This document shows positions 12,171-21,555 of a DNA stretch of 64,000 bases, in pieces. The stretch is from Acidimicrobiales bacterium (GTDB taxonomy: Bacteria > Actinomycetota > Acidimicrobiia > Acidimicrobiales > SHLQ01), in the NCBI GenBank assembly GCA_020628865.1, contig JAHDEJ010000006.1, positions 98,277 through 162,276 on the forward strand, read 5' to 3'. A program made the translations under genes and the position numbers. Position 1 is the stretch's first letter. Every line of letters starts with the position of its first letter. The notes beneath the pieces are model-generated. The model worked only from the letters and a program-made list of their open reading frames with translations. It was not told where the DNA came from and searched no databases.

Positions 12171-13372
12171 TGGTGAGCGTCCGCCCATTCGTTGGGCAGC
12201 ACATTCGCCCGGACTTCGTGCGTCGGGTCCCCGCACCCGCCTTCGACTCGATGTCCGGCGCGGAACGCACGGAGTACCTGGCCACGCATCCGGAGAGCTA
12301 CACGCTCGTCACCCGCTCGCCCGGCGACGGCGGTCCGAACGACCAGGCCTCGACCCAGGAGCTCATCGACATGGGTGGGGAGGCGCTGCAGCGCATCGTC
12401 GACTCCGGCGCGTTCCACGAGGTCGATCGACCGGCCCTGTTCCTGTACCGGCTGGCCACCGACGACCATGCCCAGATCGGCATCGTGAGCCTCGTGGCCG
12501 TGCAGGACTATCTGGACGGACGGGTGAAGCGCCACGAACAGGTCAACGTGGGCCGGGCCGGTCACCTGTCGCAACACTTCGAACAGCTGGGTGCACAATC
12601 GAGTCCGATCGCGCTCGGCTACCGGGCGGATCCGGCCATCCGGTCGCTGCTCGACGACGTGCTCGCCCGTGTCGACCCAATCGTCGAGTTCACATCCGGC
12701 GACGGCCTGAAGCAGGCGGTCTGGGTGATGGACGACGAAGCCGACACCACGGCGCTCTGCGCTGCGTTTGCAGCACACGAGCTCTACATCATGGACGGCC
12801 ACCATCGAGCGGCCGCCGCCGGACAGCTGCTGGAGCGCCGAGAAGATGCGCAGTGGATGCTCGGCGTGCTCTTTGCCGACGATCGGGTGAACATCGAACC
12901 GTTCCACCGGCGGGCCACCATCGCCGCTGACGCCGATCTCGCGGCCACCCACGAGGCACTCATCCAGACGCTCTCGCTCGTCGAGGACGACACCCGAGCG
13001 ACCGAACTGCCCGAGTGGCCCGGGGGAATCGGTGTGTGGATGAACGGGCGGTGGTGGAGTGGCACGCTGCCGGACCCGGCCAGCGATTCGCCCCTCGACT
13101 CGATCGATCCGGTACGGCTGCAGACGGGCGTTCTCGGCCCGATCTTCGACATCGACCCGTCCAACCCGGCCGGCCGCATCAACTACTTCCTCGACGAGAA
13201 AGACCGGCACGTGCTGGCAGCCGCTGCCGACGAGCGGGACGTCCTCTTCGTGCTTCGGCCGGTCACCCCAACAGAGGTTTTTGCCGTCGCCGATGCCGGG
13301 CTCGACATGCCACCGAAGTCCACCTACGTCTTCCCGAAGCCCCGATCCGGCGTGTTCCTTCGCCGCTTCTAG
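12170..13372 (+). CDS. DUF1015 family protein
   Basis: VRPFVGQHIRPDFVRRVPAPAFD..., LYIMDGHHRAAAA motif; ATG overlaps serA stop (TGATG). Confidence 0.8.
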   Translation: MVSVRPFVGQHIRPDFVRRVPAPAFDSMSGAERTEYLATHPESYTLVTRSPGDGGPNDQASTQELIDMGGEALQRIVDSGAFHEVDRPALFLYRLATDDHAQIGIVSLVAVQDYLDGRVKRHEQVNVGRAGHLSQHFEQLGAQSSPIALGYRADPAIRSLLDDVLARVDPIVEFTSGDGLKQAVWVMDDEADTTALCAAFAAHELYIMDGHHRAAAAGQLLERREDAQWMLGVLFADDRVNIEPFHRRATIAADADLAATHEALIQTLSLVEDDTRATELPEWPGGIGVWMNGRWWSGTLPDPASDSPLDSIDPVRLQTGVLGPIFDIDPSNPAGRINYFLDEKDRHVLAAAADERDVLFVLRPVTPTEVFAVADAGLDMPPKSTYVFPKPRSGVFLRRF

Positions 13373-13384
13373 CGGCGATCGGGT

Positions 13385-15133
13385 TCAGGCGCCGTCGGTG
13401 TCGACGGCGATCTCGTCCCAACCCCGCACGGAGTTGATGGCGAAGATCCGCTCGGCGCGCCGAAGGTCATCGATCGAGAGGGTCTGCTCGACCAGCTGCC
13501 CGCGGTCGAGGAGTTCTTCGCGCAGGGTGCCGGCGAGCAGCCCGCTTCGGTGATCGGGTGTCACGAGCCGGCCGTCGAGTTCCAGGACGAGGTTTGCGAT
13601 GCACGTCTCGGTGATCTCGCCTCGCTGATTCCAGAGCACGACGTCGGGCGCATCGGGAAAGCGTTCGAGCGCTTCCTCGTATCGGCCGCGGGTGGTGGTC
13701 TTGTGCACGAGGAACTCGTCGAAGGGATCGGTCGGATGGGTGTCCAAGGGCAGGGAGCGAACCTCGTCGGACGACGACGGGAGCGCCTTCACCTGCAACT
13801 CGGGCGCACCGTTCGCATCGACGAGGAGACGCAGCATCACCGGCGTGTCGGATCGGACGGTGTTGAGGAGCTCCATCACGGCGTCCATGTCGACTTCGAT
13901 GCCGAAATGGTCACCCGCTCGAAGGAGCCGGTTGATGTGCCGCTGACGGAGCGAGACACCTCCGTCCGGCGTCCACGCCATCGTTTCAAGCAGTTCGAGC
14001 GGCTTGCCGGCGCGGGCGAGGACTCGGGACTTGTGTTCGGTCTCCCGCCACTCGTCGTGCGCCTCGGAGTCCCAGACGATGCCGCCTCCGACGCCGTACG
14101 TGCCCTGACCCTCGATGAGGTCGAGCCACACGCTGCGAATGACGACGTTGAACTCCCAACGTCCGTTCGGGTCGAGGGCGAAGATCGAGCCGCAGTAGGC
14201 CCCCCGGGGCGATTGTTCGAGCCGCTCGATGATCTCGGTGGTCTGGTACTTCGGAGCGCCGGTGATCGAGGCAACGGGGTAGAGGGCACACAGCGCCTCG
14301 ACGAGGGTGGCGTCGGCTTCCGCCGTCACGGTCGAGGTCATCGTGTGCACGGTGGGGTAGTGCTCGACGGTGAGGAGGTGCGGCACACGCACGGAGCCGG
14401 GGTCGGCGATGCGGCCGAGGTCGTTTCGAACCATGTCCACGATCATCACGTTCTCGGCCCGATCCTTGACACTGGCGTGGAGCTCGTCGGCGATGCGGCT
14501 GTCGACCTCGGGGTTGTGATGTCGGGGACGGGTTCCCTTCATCGGCTTGGACGTGAACGTTCGGTCGACTCGTGTGAAGAACAGCTCCGGAGAGGCGCTG
14601 CAGAGTGCGTGGGTGCCGAAGTGGAGGAAGCCGTCGTATTCGGCCCGCTGCGCCCGCACCAGTGAGGCGAACAGGCCTTCGGCGGATCCCCAGAAGGTGG
14701 CGTGCCGTCGGACCGTGTGGTTGACCTGGTAGGTGATGCCCGAACGGATGAGCTCGCGAATCTCGTGGATGGCGACCGAGTACGTCTCCTCGTCCTGATC
14801 CGCGTGCCACTCGGAGATCTCGAAGGGTCCGTCGAGGGGGCCGGCCGAGGGGATCGGCTCGTCGAACACGGCAAAGGCCAGCAGCGGTACGTCTTCGTCG
14901 CGTTGGCTTCGGACGGCGGGATCGAAGGCGGGTCCGGCGTCGTAGCTGAGCAGGCCGACGACCCACTTCCCGTCACGGCTGTGGGCCTCTGCACGTTCCA
15001 ACGCGGGAAGGACGTCATCGAGCTCGTCGACCGTGATCACGACGGACGGTTCCTCGAACCGGTGCCATCCGCGATCGGGGCCGAACCGCAGCAGGGCGGT
15101 GTGCAGCCGGGCCGACCCGGTGGCGCTGCTCAT
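13385..15133 (-). CDS. pabB: aminodeoxychorismate synthase component I fused to class IV aminotransferase / ADC lyase-like domain
   Basis: 582 aa; chorismate-binding motifs (SPELFFTR..., KPMKGTRPR, VDMVRNDLGRIADPGSV, SITGAPK) followed by class IV aminotransferase-like C-terminus (VVLWNQRGEITETCIANLVLELDGRLVTPDHRSGLLAGTLREELL). Confidence 0.9.
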   Translation of the reverse strand: MSSATGSARLHTALLRFGPDRGWHRFEEPSVVITVDELDDVLPALERAEAHSRDGKWVVGLLSYDAGPAFDPAVRSQRDEDVPLLAFAVFDEPIPSAGPLDGPFEISEWHADQDEETYSVAIHEIRELIRSGITYQVNHTVRRHATFWGSAEGLFASLVRAQRAEYDGFLHFGTHALCSASPELFFTRVDRTFTSKPMKGTRPRHHNPEVDSRIADELHASVKDRAENVMIVDMVRNDLGRIADPGSVRVPHLLTVEHYPTVHTMTSTVTAEADATLVEALCALYPVASITGAPKYQTTEIIERLEQSPRGAYCGSIFALDPNGRWEFNVVIRSVWLDLIEGQGTYGVGGGIVWDSEAHDEWRETEHKSRVLARAGKPLELLETMAWTPDGGVSLRQRHINRLLRAGDHFGIEVDMDAVMELLNTVRSDTPVMLRLLVDANGAPELQVKALPSSSDEVRSLPLDTHPTDPFDEFLVHKTTTRGRYEEALERFPDAPDVVLWNQRGEITETCIANLVLELDGRLVTPDHRSGLLAGTLREELLDRGQLVEQTLSIDDLRRAERIFAINSVRGWDEIAVDTDGA

Positions 15134-15191
15134 CGCCTCAGCCTAGGTCGTCGATCTGTCGGCCGGCCCGTCGCCGGACTACTCTGGGATC

Positions 15192-15866
15192 GTGGTCTAC
15201 GAAGCACCCGAATATCATCCGGCGTTCGAGGAGTATTGCGAGACGATCTTCGAACTGGCCGAGGACGGCCTCGACGTGAAGCAGGCGCGCATTGCCGACC
15301 GCCTCGAGGTGTCCCGACCGGCCGTGTCGGAGATGGTGCGGAAGATGGAACGGGAGGGCCTGGTCACGTTCGCCGACACCGGCACGCTCGAACTCACCGA
15401 CGACGGCGCTGCGCTCGCCCAGCAGGTGGTTCGCCGGCATCGTCTTGCCGAGCGATTCCTCACCGATGTTCTGGAGCTCAGCTGGGCTGAAGCACATCAT
15501 GAAGCCGGCAAGTGGGAACACATCATCTCGCCGACGGTCGAGGCGGCGCTCGTCCGCGTGATGGACAATCCGACGACGTGTCCGCATGGCAACCCGATTC
15601 CGGGATCTGGTTACGAAGGGCCCACGGGGGCTCGCAGCCTGAGCTCGCTGGACACCGGTGAGCAGTTCGTCGTGCAACGCATTCCGGAAGAGCTCGAGTT
15701 CGAACCCGGCCTGCTTGAGTATCTCGAGGAAGCGGGGGTGACTCCCGGCCAGATCGGCGTCGTCACGGCTGCATCGCCCGACGGCACCGCAACGGTCGAG
15801 GTCGACGGCAAACCATTCGGCATCGGTCCGTTCGCCTGCGAACGGATCATCGTCTCCGCCGCCTGA
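15192..15866 (+). CDS. DtxR/IdeR/MntR-family metal-dependent transcriptional regulator
   Basis: KQARIADRLEVSRPAVSEMVRKMEREGLV HTH; dimerisation region RFLTDVLELSWAEAHHEAGKWEHIIS; C-terminal FeoA-like domain. Confidence 0.9.
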   Translation: MVYEAPEYHPAFEEYCETIFELAEDGLDVKQARIADRLEVSRPAVSEMVRKMEREGLVTFADTGTLELTDDGAALAQQVVRRHRLAERFLTDVLELSWAEAHHEAGKWEHIISPTVEAALVRVMDNPTTCPHGNPIPGSGYEGPTGARSLSSLDTGEQFVVQRIPEELEFEPGLLEYLEEAGVTPGQIGVVTAASPDGTATVEVDGKPFGIGPFACERIIVSAA

Positions 15867-15929
15867 CCGAGCGGATCGTCCCGAGCGACCCGCCGTTGGG
15901 CCGCCCGGGTTGTCCGGTCAAGCGTTTCG

Positions 15930-18572
15930 TCAGGCGCAGCTGATCGTGTTGAGCAGACCGTCCAGGCGATAGCGAACCTCGTAGGTGTTGCCGGCCGCAG
16001 CAGCGCCGGCATCGGTCCAGGTGACGGTTCCGGGGTCGAGCGTTGCCGCCCAGCTGTCGTTGCGGCGGGCCTGGTAGCTCGCTGCGCCGACGTCGTTCCA
16101 GCTGACGAGGATGTCGTCGCCCTCGACGGTCACCGTGCAGGCGAGCACCGGGGGAGAGACGGTCACCGTTCCGCAGTCGGCGGTCTCCGAGAGACCGTTG
16201 AGGATGCCGGTGACCGAGTAGCTGTAGGTTCCGGCGTCGACGGTCTGGACGAAGTCGACCTCGCCGTCGGTCAACGTCGCCTGCCAGGCGCCATCCCGAT
16301 GGATGGTGGCACGGCTGAAGTCGGCGCCGTTGAACGAGACGGTCACCTGATCATCGACGTTGGCGACGCTGCAGACGACGGTTCGGGCCGAGACCTCGGC
16401 GGTTCCGCAATCGGCGCTGTTGGAGAACCCGTCGACGACGCCGGTGGCCGTGTACGCGTAGGTGCCCGGCTCGACGGTCTGGAGGAAGGTGGTCTCGCCA
16501 TTCGAGAGCGTGGCCTGCCAGGTGCCGTCCCGTTGGATGCTGACCCGACTGAACTCACCGCCGTTGAACGAGACGGTGATCTCTTCGCCCACGACCGAAA
16601 CGCTGCAGGTCAGGGCACGGCCGGGCGTCGTGCCCGAACACGTGGTGCTCTGCGTGACACCGTTGCGGACCGAGCGAATCTCGTACTCGTAGGTGGTGCC
16701 GGGCGCGAGTCCGGTGTCCTCGTGGCGCGTCCGGTCCTCCACCTCGGTCACGAACACGTTGTCGCGGCGCACGGTGTAGCGGTCGGCCTCGTTGTTGTTC
16801 CAGTCCACCTCGAGTGACGTGTCGCTGAGAACCTCGACGACGCAGGTGATCGGGACGAGGTTGACTCGGACGGTGCCGCAGTCGTCGGTTTGGGAGAGCC
16901 CGTTGCGGTTGAACCGGAGTTCGTAGCTGAGGTCGGTGTCGAACGGCGGATTCGGGTCGGTCCACGCAGTTGCGGCGGTGCCCGCCTGGAAGTCGCCGTT
17001 GCGGGCCACTCGCCATTCGGCCACGTTGCCGATGTCGGTCCAACTCACGACCGGGTTGTTGTTGGCATCGAGGGCGACGGTGCAGCGTGGGTTGCCGGCG
17101 TCTGGGGTTTCGTCGAAGAAGCCGGAGCGGCCGACGTTGAACCCGGCGACTCGGCCGCGGTCCTGGCCGATGAGGAGGCCGCGGTCGATGACGGTGATGG
17201 CGCAGACGCACTTGTAGGCGTCGCTACCCGGGTTCCACTCGGGGATGCCCCGCCCGGTGTCAGGATCGATGGCACCCATCTGGTACGCCCGATACACGTA
17301 GCCCGGGCGAACAAGGTCGACACCGAACGCACCCTGTGTGGAGCCTGCGTTGTAGGGCGAGACCTGGCCGTTGGCGTCCGGCTGGCGGCCCGGGAACGAG
17401 CTGGGGGCGTCGGGGTGGACCATGTAGCGGAAGTGGCCGCCGACGTAGATCGCATCGTCGGCGATGCCAATGGAGAAGACCGAGTCGAAGATGCGGGAGA
17501 CCCAGACTGGCTCGCTCGGGGTCGTGCTGATGTTCCAGCGGATGGCGGTGTCGCACACCCAGCCGGTGTCGTGGCCCTGATGGGTCAGGGCGAAGTACGT
17601 GCCGTCTGGGCTGACCTCGAGGTCGCGGATGAAGATTCCGCGGTTGCCGCACGACGCGCGGCTGTAGGCGTTGTTGCCGCCGGGCATGAGCGCCTTGAAG
17701 CCGGTGACGCTGGCGCCGGCGTTGAGGTCGAGCATGGCGACGCCGGGACGCTCGAAGCGCTCGCCACCGTTGTTGAGATCGACGACGTCCTGACCGCGAT
17801 GGGAGAAGACGAGGTAGCGGCCGTTCGGGGTCGCCGCAATGTTCGTGACGCCGAGCATGCCGGTGCGAGCGATGGACACGTCAGGGACGATGCGGAACGT
17901 TGCGTCGTAGGCGCCGCTGGTGGCGTCGAACCGGGCGAAGCTGGACTGCTCGTGTTCCAGTGGTGGGCGGCCGACGTCGGTGTCGTAGATCCGGTTGTAG
18001 TTGCCACCGACGTACAGGTCGTTTCCGACGAGTTCGAGCGTGAGGACCTTGGCGTCAACGCCACCGCGGGCGAAGTTGCGGTCGAGACGGCCGGTGGTCA
18101 CGTCGATCTTGGCGATGCGATTCCGCGTCCGGACCCGGTCGTCGGTGTGATCGTTGATCTGTGTGAATTTGCCGCCGATGTAGATGCTCCGGCCGTCGGC
18201 GGCGGGTTGGATCGCTTTGATCTCCGGCGTTCCGTTGTTGACCATCAGGGTCGGAAGGAAGTCGTCCAGGAGGATGCCGCTGTCGATGTCGTACGCGTAG
18301 ATGCCGGCCTGGTTGATGACCGGGCCGTTGCGAACGGTTTGGACTTGGGTGAAGTTGCCGCCGACGACCACGGCGTTGCCGACCTGTTCGACCGCCCAGA
18401 CCTCGCCGTTCAGGGCGATCGGCGTGTCGAGACGCGGCTGTTCGGGAACGAGCGCGCCAGCGATGAGCGCTCCCGTGGTGACGAGCGTGCCGAGCGTGGC
18501 CACGACGATGAGAAGTCGTCGGAGTACGCGACCGGTGAAAACCGGCCGATCAGGGTCCAGGATTTTGTTCAT
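15930..18572 (-). CDS. large secreted/membrane-anchored protein: beta-propeller-like N-terminal region plus tandem Cys-bearing FN3/Ig-like modules (paralog 1)
   Basis: About 880 aa; N-terminal hydrophobic anchor (VLRRLLIVVATLGTLVTTGALIAG), repeated VGGNFTQ/IYIGGKFT/LYVGGNYN motifs, repeated C-x-V...CGT modules; start inferred at 18572 (ORF extends to 18644). Confidence 0.75.
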   Translation of the reverse strand: MNKILDPDRPVFTGRVLRRLLIVVATLGTLVTTGALIAGALVPEQPRLDTPIALNGEVWAVEQVGNAVVVGGNFTQVQTVRNGPVINQAGIYAYDIDSGILLDDFLPTLMVNNGTPEIKAIQPAADGRSIYIGGKFTQINDHTDDRVRTRNRIAKIDVTTGRLDRNFARGGVDAKVLTLELVGNDLYVGGNYNRIYDTDVGRPPLEHEQSSFARFDATSGAYDATFRIVPDVSIARTGMLGVTNIAATPNGRYLVFSHRGQDVVDLNNGGERFERPGVAMLDLNAGASVTGFKALMPGGNNAYSRASCGNRGIFIRDLEVSPDGTYFALTHQGHDTGWVCDTAIRWNISTTPSEPVWVSRIFDSVFSIGIADDAIYVGGHFRYMVHPDAPSSFPGRQPDANGQVSPYNAGSTQGAFGVDLVRPGYVYRAYQMGAIDPDTGRGIPEWNPGSDAYKCVCAITVIDRGLLIGQDRGRVAGFNVGRSGFFDETPDAGNPRCTVALDANNNPVVSWTDIGNVAEWRVARNGDFQAGTAATAWTDPNPPFDTDLSYELRFNRNGLSQTDDCGTVRVNLVPITCVVEVLSDTSLEVDWNNNEADRYTVRRDNVFVTEVEDRTRHEDTGLAPGTTYEYEIRSVRNGVTQSTTCSGTTPGRALTCSVSVVGEEITVSFNGGEFSRVSIQRDGTWQATLSNGETTFLQTVEPGTYAYTATGVVDGFSNSADCGTAEVSARTVVCSVANVDDQVTVSFNGADFSRATIHRDGAWQATLTDGEVDFVQTVDAGTYSYSVTGILNGLSETADCGTVTVSPPVLACTVTVEGDDILVSWNDVGAASYQARRNDSWAATLDPGTVTWTDAGAAAAGNTYEVRYRLDGLLNTISCA

Positions 18573-18658
18573 CAGGAGGTGCTTCGACACGTTTTTGTGC
18601 GCACCTGATGGGTACGTACGCCCATGAGGGGAAGCCGGACACACCAGTGAAAAAACGA

Positions 18659-18688
18659 CGTGGGACGGGCCCGGAGGCCCGTCCCACG
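18659..18688 (-). terminator. rho-independent terminator for the minus-strand gene ending at 18723
   Basis: 13-bp perfect stem CGTGGGACGGGCC/GGCCCGTCCCACG, 4-nt loop; on the minus strand followed by CGTCGTTTTTT. Confidence 0.88.
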
Positions 18689-18722
18689 CTTCACTCCCTC
18701 TCCGGGCGAGGCCCGGCTGCGC

Positions 18723-21359
18723 CTAGGCGCAGGTGATCGTGTTGCGTTCGCCGTTCAGGCGGTAGCGGATCTGGTAGGTGTTGGCGGCGTCGCCGTCCAC
18801 GTCTGTCCACTCGGTGGTGCCGGCGTCGAGGGTTGCGACCCAGCCACCGTTCTTGCGAGCCTGGTAGCTGCTGGCGCCGACGTCGTTCCACTCGACGAGC
18901 ACGTCGTCGCCCTGCACGGTCACGGTGCAGGCGAGGACCTTGGGCACGATCGTGGCCGTTCCGCAGCTGCTGGTTTCCTTGAGACCGTTGGCCACGCCCG
19001 TTGCCTCGTAGGCGTAGGTGCCGGGCGGAAGCGTCTGATCGAACGTGTTCTGGCCGCTCACGGTGGCCTGCCAGTCGCCGTCGCGTCGGATCGTCACTCG
19101 GCTGAAGTCACCGCCGTTGAAGCTGACGGTCACGTCCTCCCCGTTGACGGCCACGCTGCAGACGACGCCGGGAGCGCCGATGTCGGCGGTGCCACAGTCG
19201 GCGTTGCTGGCGAATCCGTTGACGACACCGGTGGCGGTGTAGACGTAGCTCCCCGGTTCGAGGGTCTGCGCAAACGTGTTCCGGTCGTCCACGGTGGCCT
19301 GCCAGTTGCCGTCGCGTCGGATCGTCACTCGGCTGAAGTCGCCGCCGTTGAAGCTGACCGTGGCCTCTTCACCGTTGACGGCGACACTGCACGTGAGTGT
19401 CCGGCCCAGCGTCTCCGCTGAGCAGGTTGTGGACTGGACCACACCGTTGCGGACCGAGCGAACCTCGTATTCATACGTGGTGCCCGGGGCGAGTCCGGTG
19501 TCCTCGTAGCGGGTGCGGTCATCGATCGATGCGAGGAACGTGCCGTCGCGACGGACGACGTAGCGGTCGGCCTCGTTGTTGTTCCAATCGACGTCGAGCG
19601 CGGTATCGCCCCGAACCTCGACGACGCAGGTCAGCGGTACGAGGTCGACTCGGACGGTGCCACAGTCGTCGGTCTGCGAGAGGCCGTTGCGGTTGAACCG
19701 GAGTTCGTAGCTGAGGTCGATGTCGAACGGTGGGTTGGTGTCCGTCCACGACGTGGCTGTGGTTCCTGTCTGGAAGTTGCCGTTTCGGGCGATGCGCCAT
19801 TCGCTGACGTTGCCGATGTCGGTCCAGCTGACAATCGGGTTGTTGTTGGCGTCGAGGGCGACGGTGCAGCGCGGGTTGCCGGCGTCTGGGGTTTCGTCGA
19901 AGAAGCCGGAGCGGCCCACGTTGAACCCGGCGACGCGGCCGCGGTCCTGGCCGATGAGGAGGCCGCGGTCGATGACCGTGATCGCGCACACGCACTTGTA
20001 GGCGTCGCTTCCCGGGTTCCAGGATGGGATGCCCCTACCTGTCTGTGGGTTGATGGCACCCATCTGATACGCCCGGTACACGTAGCCGGGCCGATAGAGG
20101 TCCACACCGAAGGCGCCCTGGATGGAGCCGGCGTTGTAGGGCGAAACCTGGCCGTTGGCGTCCGGCTGGCGACCCGGATAGGAGCTGGGGGCGTCAGGGT
20201 GGACCATGTAGCGGAAGTGGCCGCCGACGTAGATCGCATCGTCGTCGATACCGAGCGAGAAGACGGAGTCGAAGATGCGGGAGACCCAGGCGGGCTCGCT
20301 CGGGGTCGTGCTGATGTTCCAGCGGATGGCGGTGTCGCACACCCAGCCGGTGTCGTGGCCCTGGTGCACCACGGCGAAGTAGGAGCCGTCCGGGCTGACT
20401 TCGAGATCGCGGATGAACACGCCGCGCGTGCCGCACGATGCTCGGCTGTAGGCGTTGTTGCCACCCGGCATGAGCGCTTTGAAGCCGGTGACGCTGGCGC
20501 CGGCGTTGAGGTCGAGCATGGCGATGCCCGGACGCTCGTAGCGCTGGCCACCGTTGAGGTCGACGACGTCCTGACCGCGATGGGAGAAGACGAGGTAGCG
20601 GCCGTTGGGCGTCGCCGCGATGTTGGTCACGCCGAGCATGCCGGTCTTGGCGATGCTGACGTCGGGAACGATCTTGAAGGAAGCGTCGTAGCCGCCACTC
20701 GTAGCGTCGAACCGGGCGAAGCTGGACTGCACGTGTTCGATCGGCGGGCGGCCGACGTCGGTGTCGTAGATCCGGTTGAAGTTGCCGCCGACGTAGAGGT
20801 CGTTTCCGACGAGCTCGAGGGTCAGGACCTTCGCATCGACCCCACCACGGGCGAAGTTGCGGTCGAGACGGCCGGTGGTCACGTCGATCTTGGCGATGCG
20901 GTTCCGCACTCGAATGCGATCGTCGGTGTGATCGTCGATCGTGGTGAACTTGCCACCGATGTAGATGCTCTTGCCGTCAGCGGCCGGCTGGAGGGCCTTG
21001 ATCTCGGGAGTTCCGTTGTTCACACCGAGCGTCGGGAGGAAGTCCTCCAGCAGAATGCCGCTGTCGATGTCGTATGCGTAGATGCCGGCCTGGTTGATGA
21101 CCGGGCCGTTGCGAACGGTTTGGATCTGCGTGAAGTTGCCGCCGACGACGACCGCGTTGCCGACCTGTTCGACGGCCCAGACCTCGCCGTTCAGGGCGAT
21201 CGGGGTGTCGAGACGGGGCTGTTCGGGAACGATGGCCCCGGCGACGGCGGCGCCGGTGACGACGAGTCCAGTGAGAACGGTGAGGACGATTGCGACTCTG
21301 CGGAGCACTCCGGCCGAAATGCGGCCCGCTTCGTCACTTGCAGTGGTGGGACGGATCAT
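18723..21359 (-). CDS. large secreted/membrane-anchored protein, tandem paralog of the 15930-18572 protein (paralog 2)
   Basis: 878 aa, near-identical over the propeller region to paralog 1; same modular C-terminus ending NTITCA (paralog 1: NTISCA). Confidence 0.8.
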   Translation of the reverse strand: MIRPTTASDEAGRISAGVLRRVAIVLTVLTGLVVTGAAVAGAIVPEQPRLDTPIALNGEVWAVEQVGNAVVVGGNFTQIQTVRNGPVINQAGIYAYDIDSGILLEDFLPTLGVNNGTPEIKALQPAADGKSIYIGGKFTTIDDHTDDRIRVRNRIAKIDVTTGRLDRNFARGGVDAKVLTLELVGNDLYVGGNFNRIYDTDVGRPPIEHVQSSFARFDATSGGYDASFKIVPDVSIAKTGMLGVTNIAATPNGRYLVFSHRGQDVVDLNGGQRYERPGIAMLDLNAGASVTGFKALMPGGNNAYSRASCGTRGVFIRDLEVSPDGSYFAVVHQGHDTGWVCDTAIRWNISTTPSEPAWVSRIFDSVFSLGIDDDAIYVGGHFRYMVHPDAPSSYPGRQPDANGQVSPYNAGSIQGAFGVDLYRPGYVYRAYQMGAINPQTGRGIPSWNPGSDAYKCVCAITVIDRGLLIGQDRGRVAGFNVGRSGFFDETPDAGNPRCTVALDANNNPIVSWTDIGNVSEWRIARNGNFQTGTTATSWTDTNPPFDIDLSYELRFNRNGLSQTDDCGTVRVDLVPLTCVVEVRGDTALDVDWNNNEADRYVVRRDGTFLASIDDRTRYEDTGLAPGTTYEYEVRSVRNGVVQSTTCSAETLGRTLTCSVAVNGEEATVSFNGGDFSRVTIRRDGNWQATVDDRNTFAQTLEPGSYVYTATGVVNGFASNADCGTADIGAPGVVCSVAVNGEDVTVSFNGGDFSRVTIRRDGDWQATVSGQNTFDQTLPPGTYAYEATGVANGLKETSSCGTATIVPKVLACTVTVQGDDVLVEWNDVGASSYQARKNGGWVATLDAGTTEWTDVDGDAANTYQIRYRLNGERNTITCA

Positions 21360-21555
21360 GAACGCTGAGTGTAGTCACACCACGGGGGTCATCCATAGGT
21401 ATTGCGCCCCCTAAAAATCCCCTGAATTCCCGCCATTTTTGGCACAAGCCATTTGAACAATGTTCACGGATCATTTCCCCTTCATCGGGTGTAACAACGA
21501 TGTAGTTCCGTCACTCTGCGTGTCGAAATTGAATGATCAGCGTGCGTGTCCGAAC

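Noticed and set aside
16890-18608. 572-aa plus-strand ORF (and 20199-21368, 389 aa)
   Set aside because: Both mirror the surface-protein genes; they look similar to each other only because the sense genes are paralogs.
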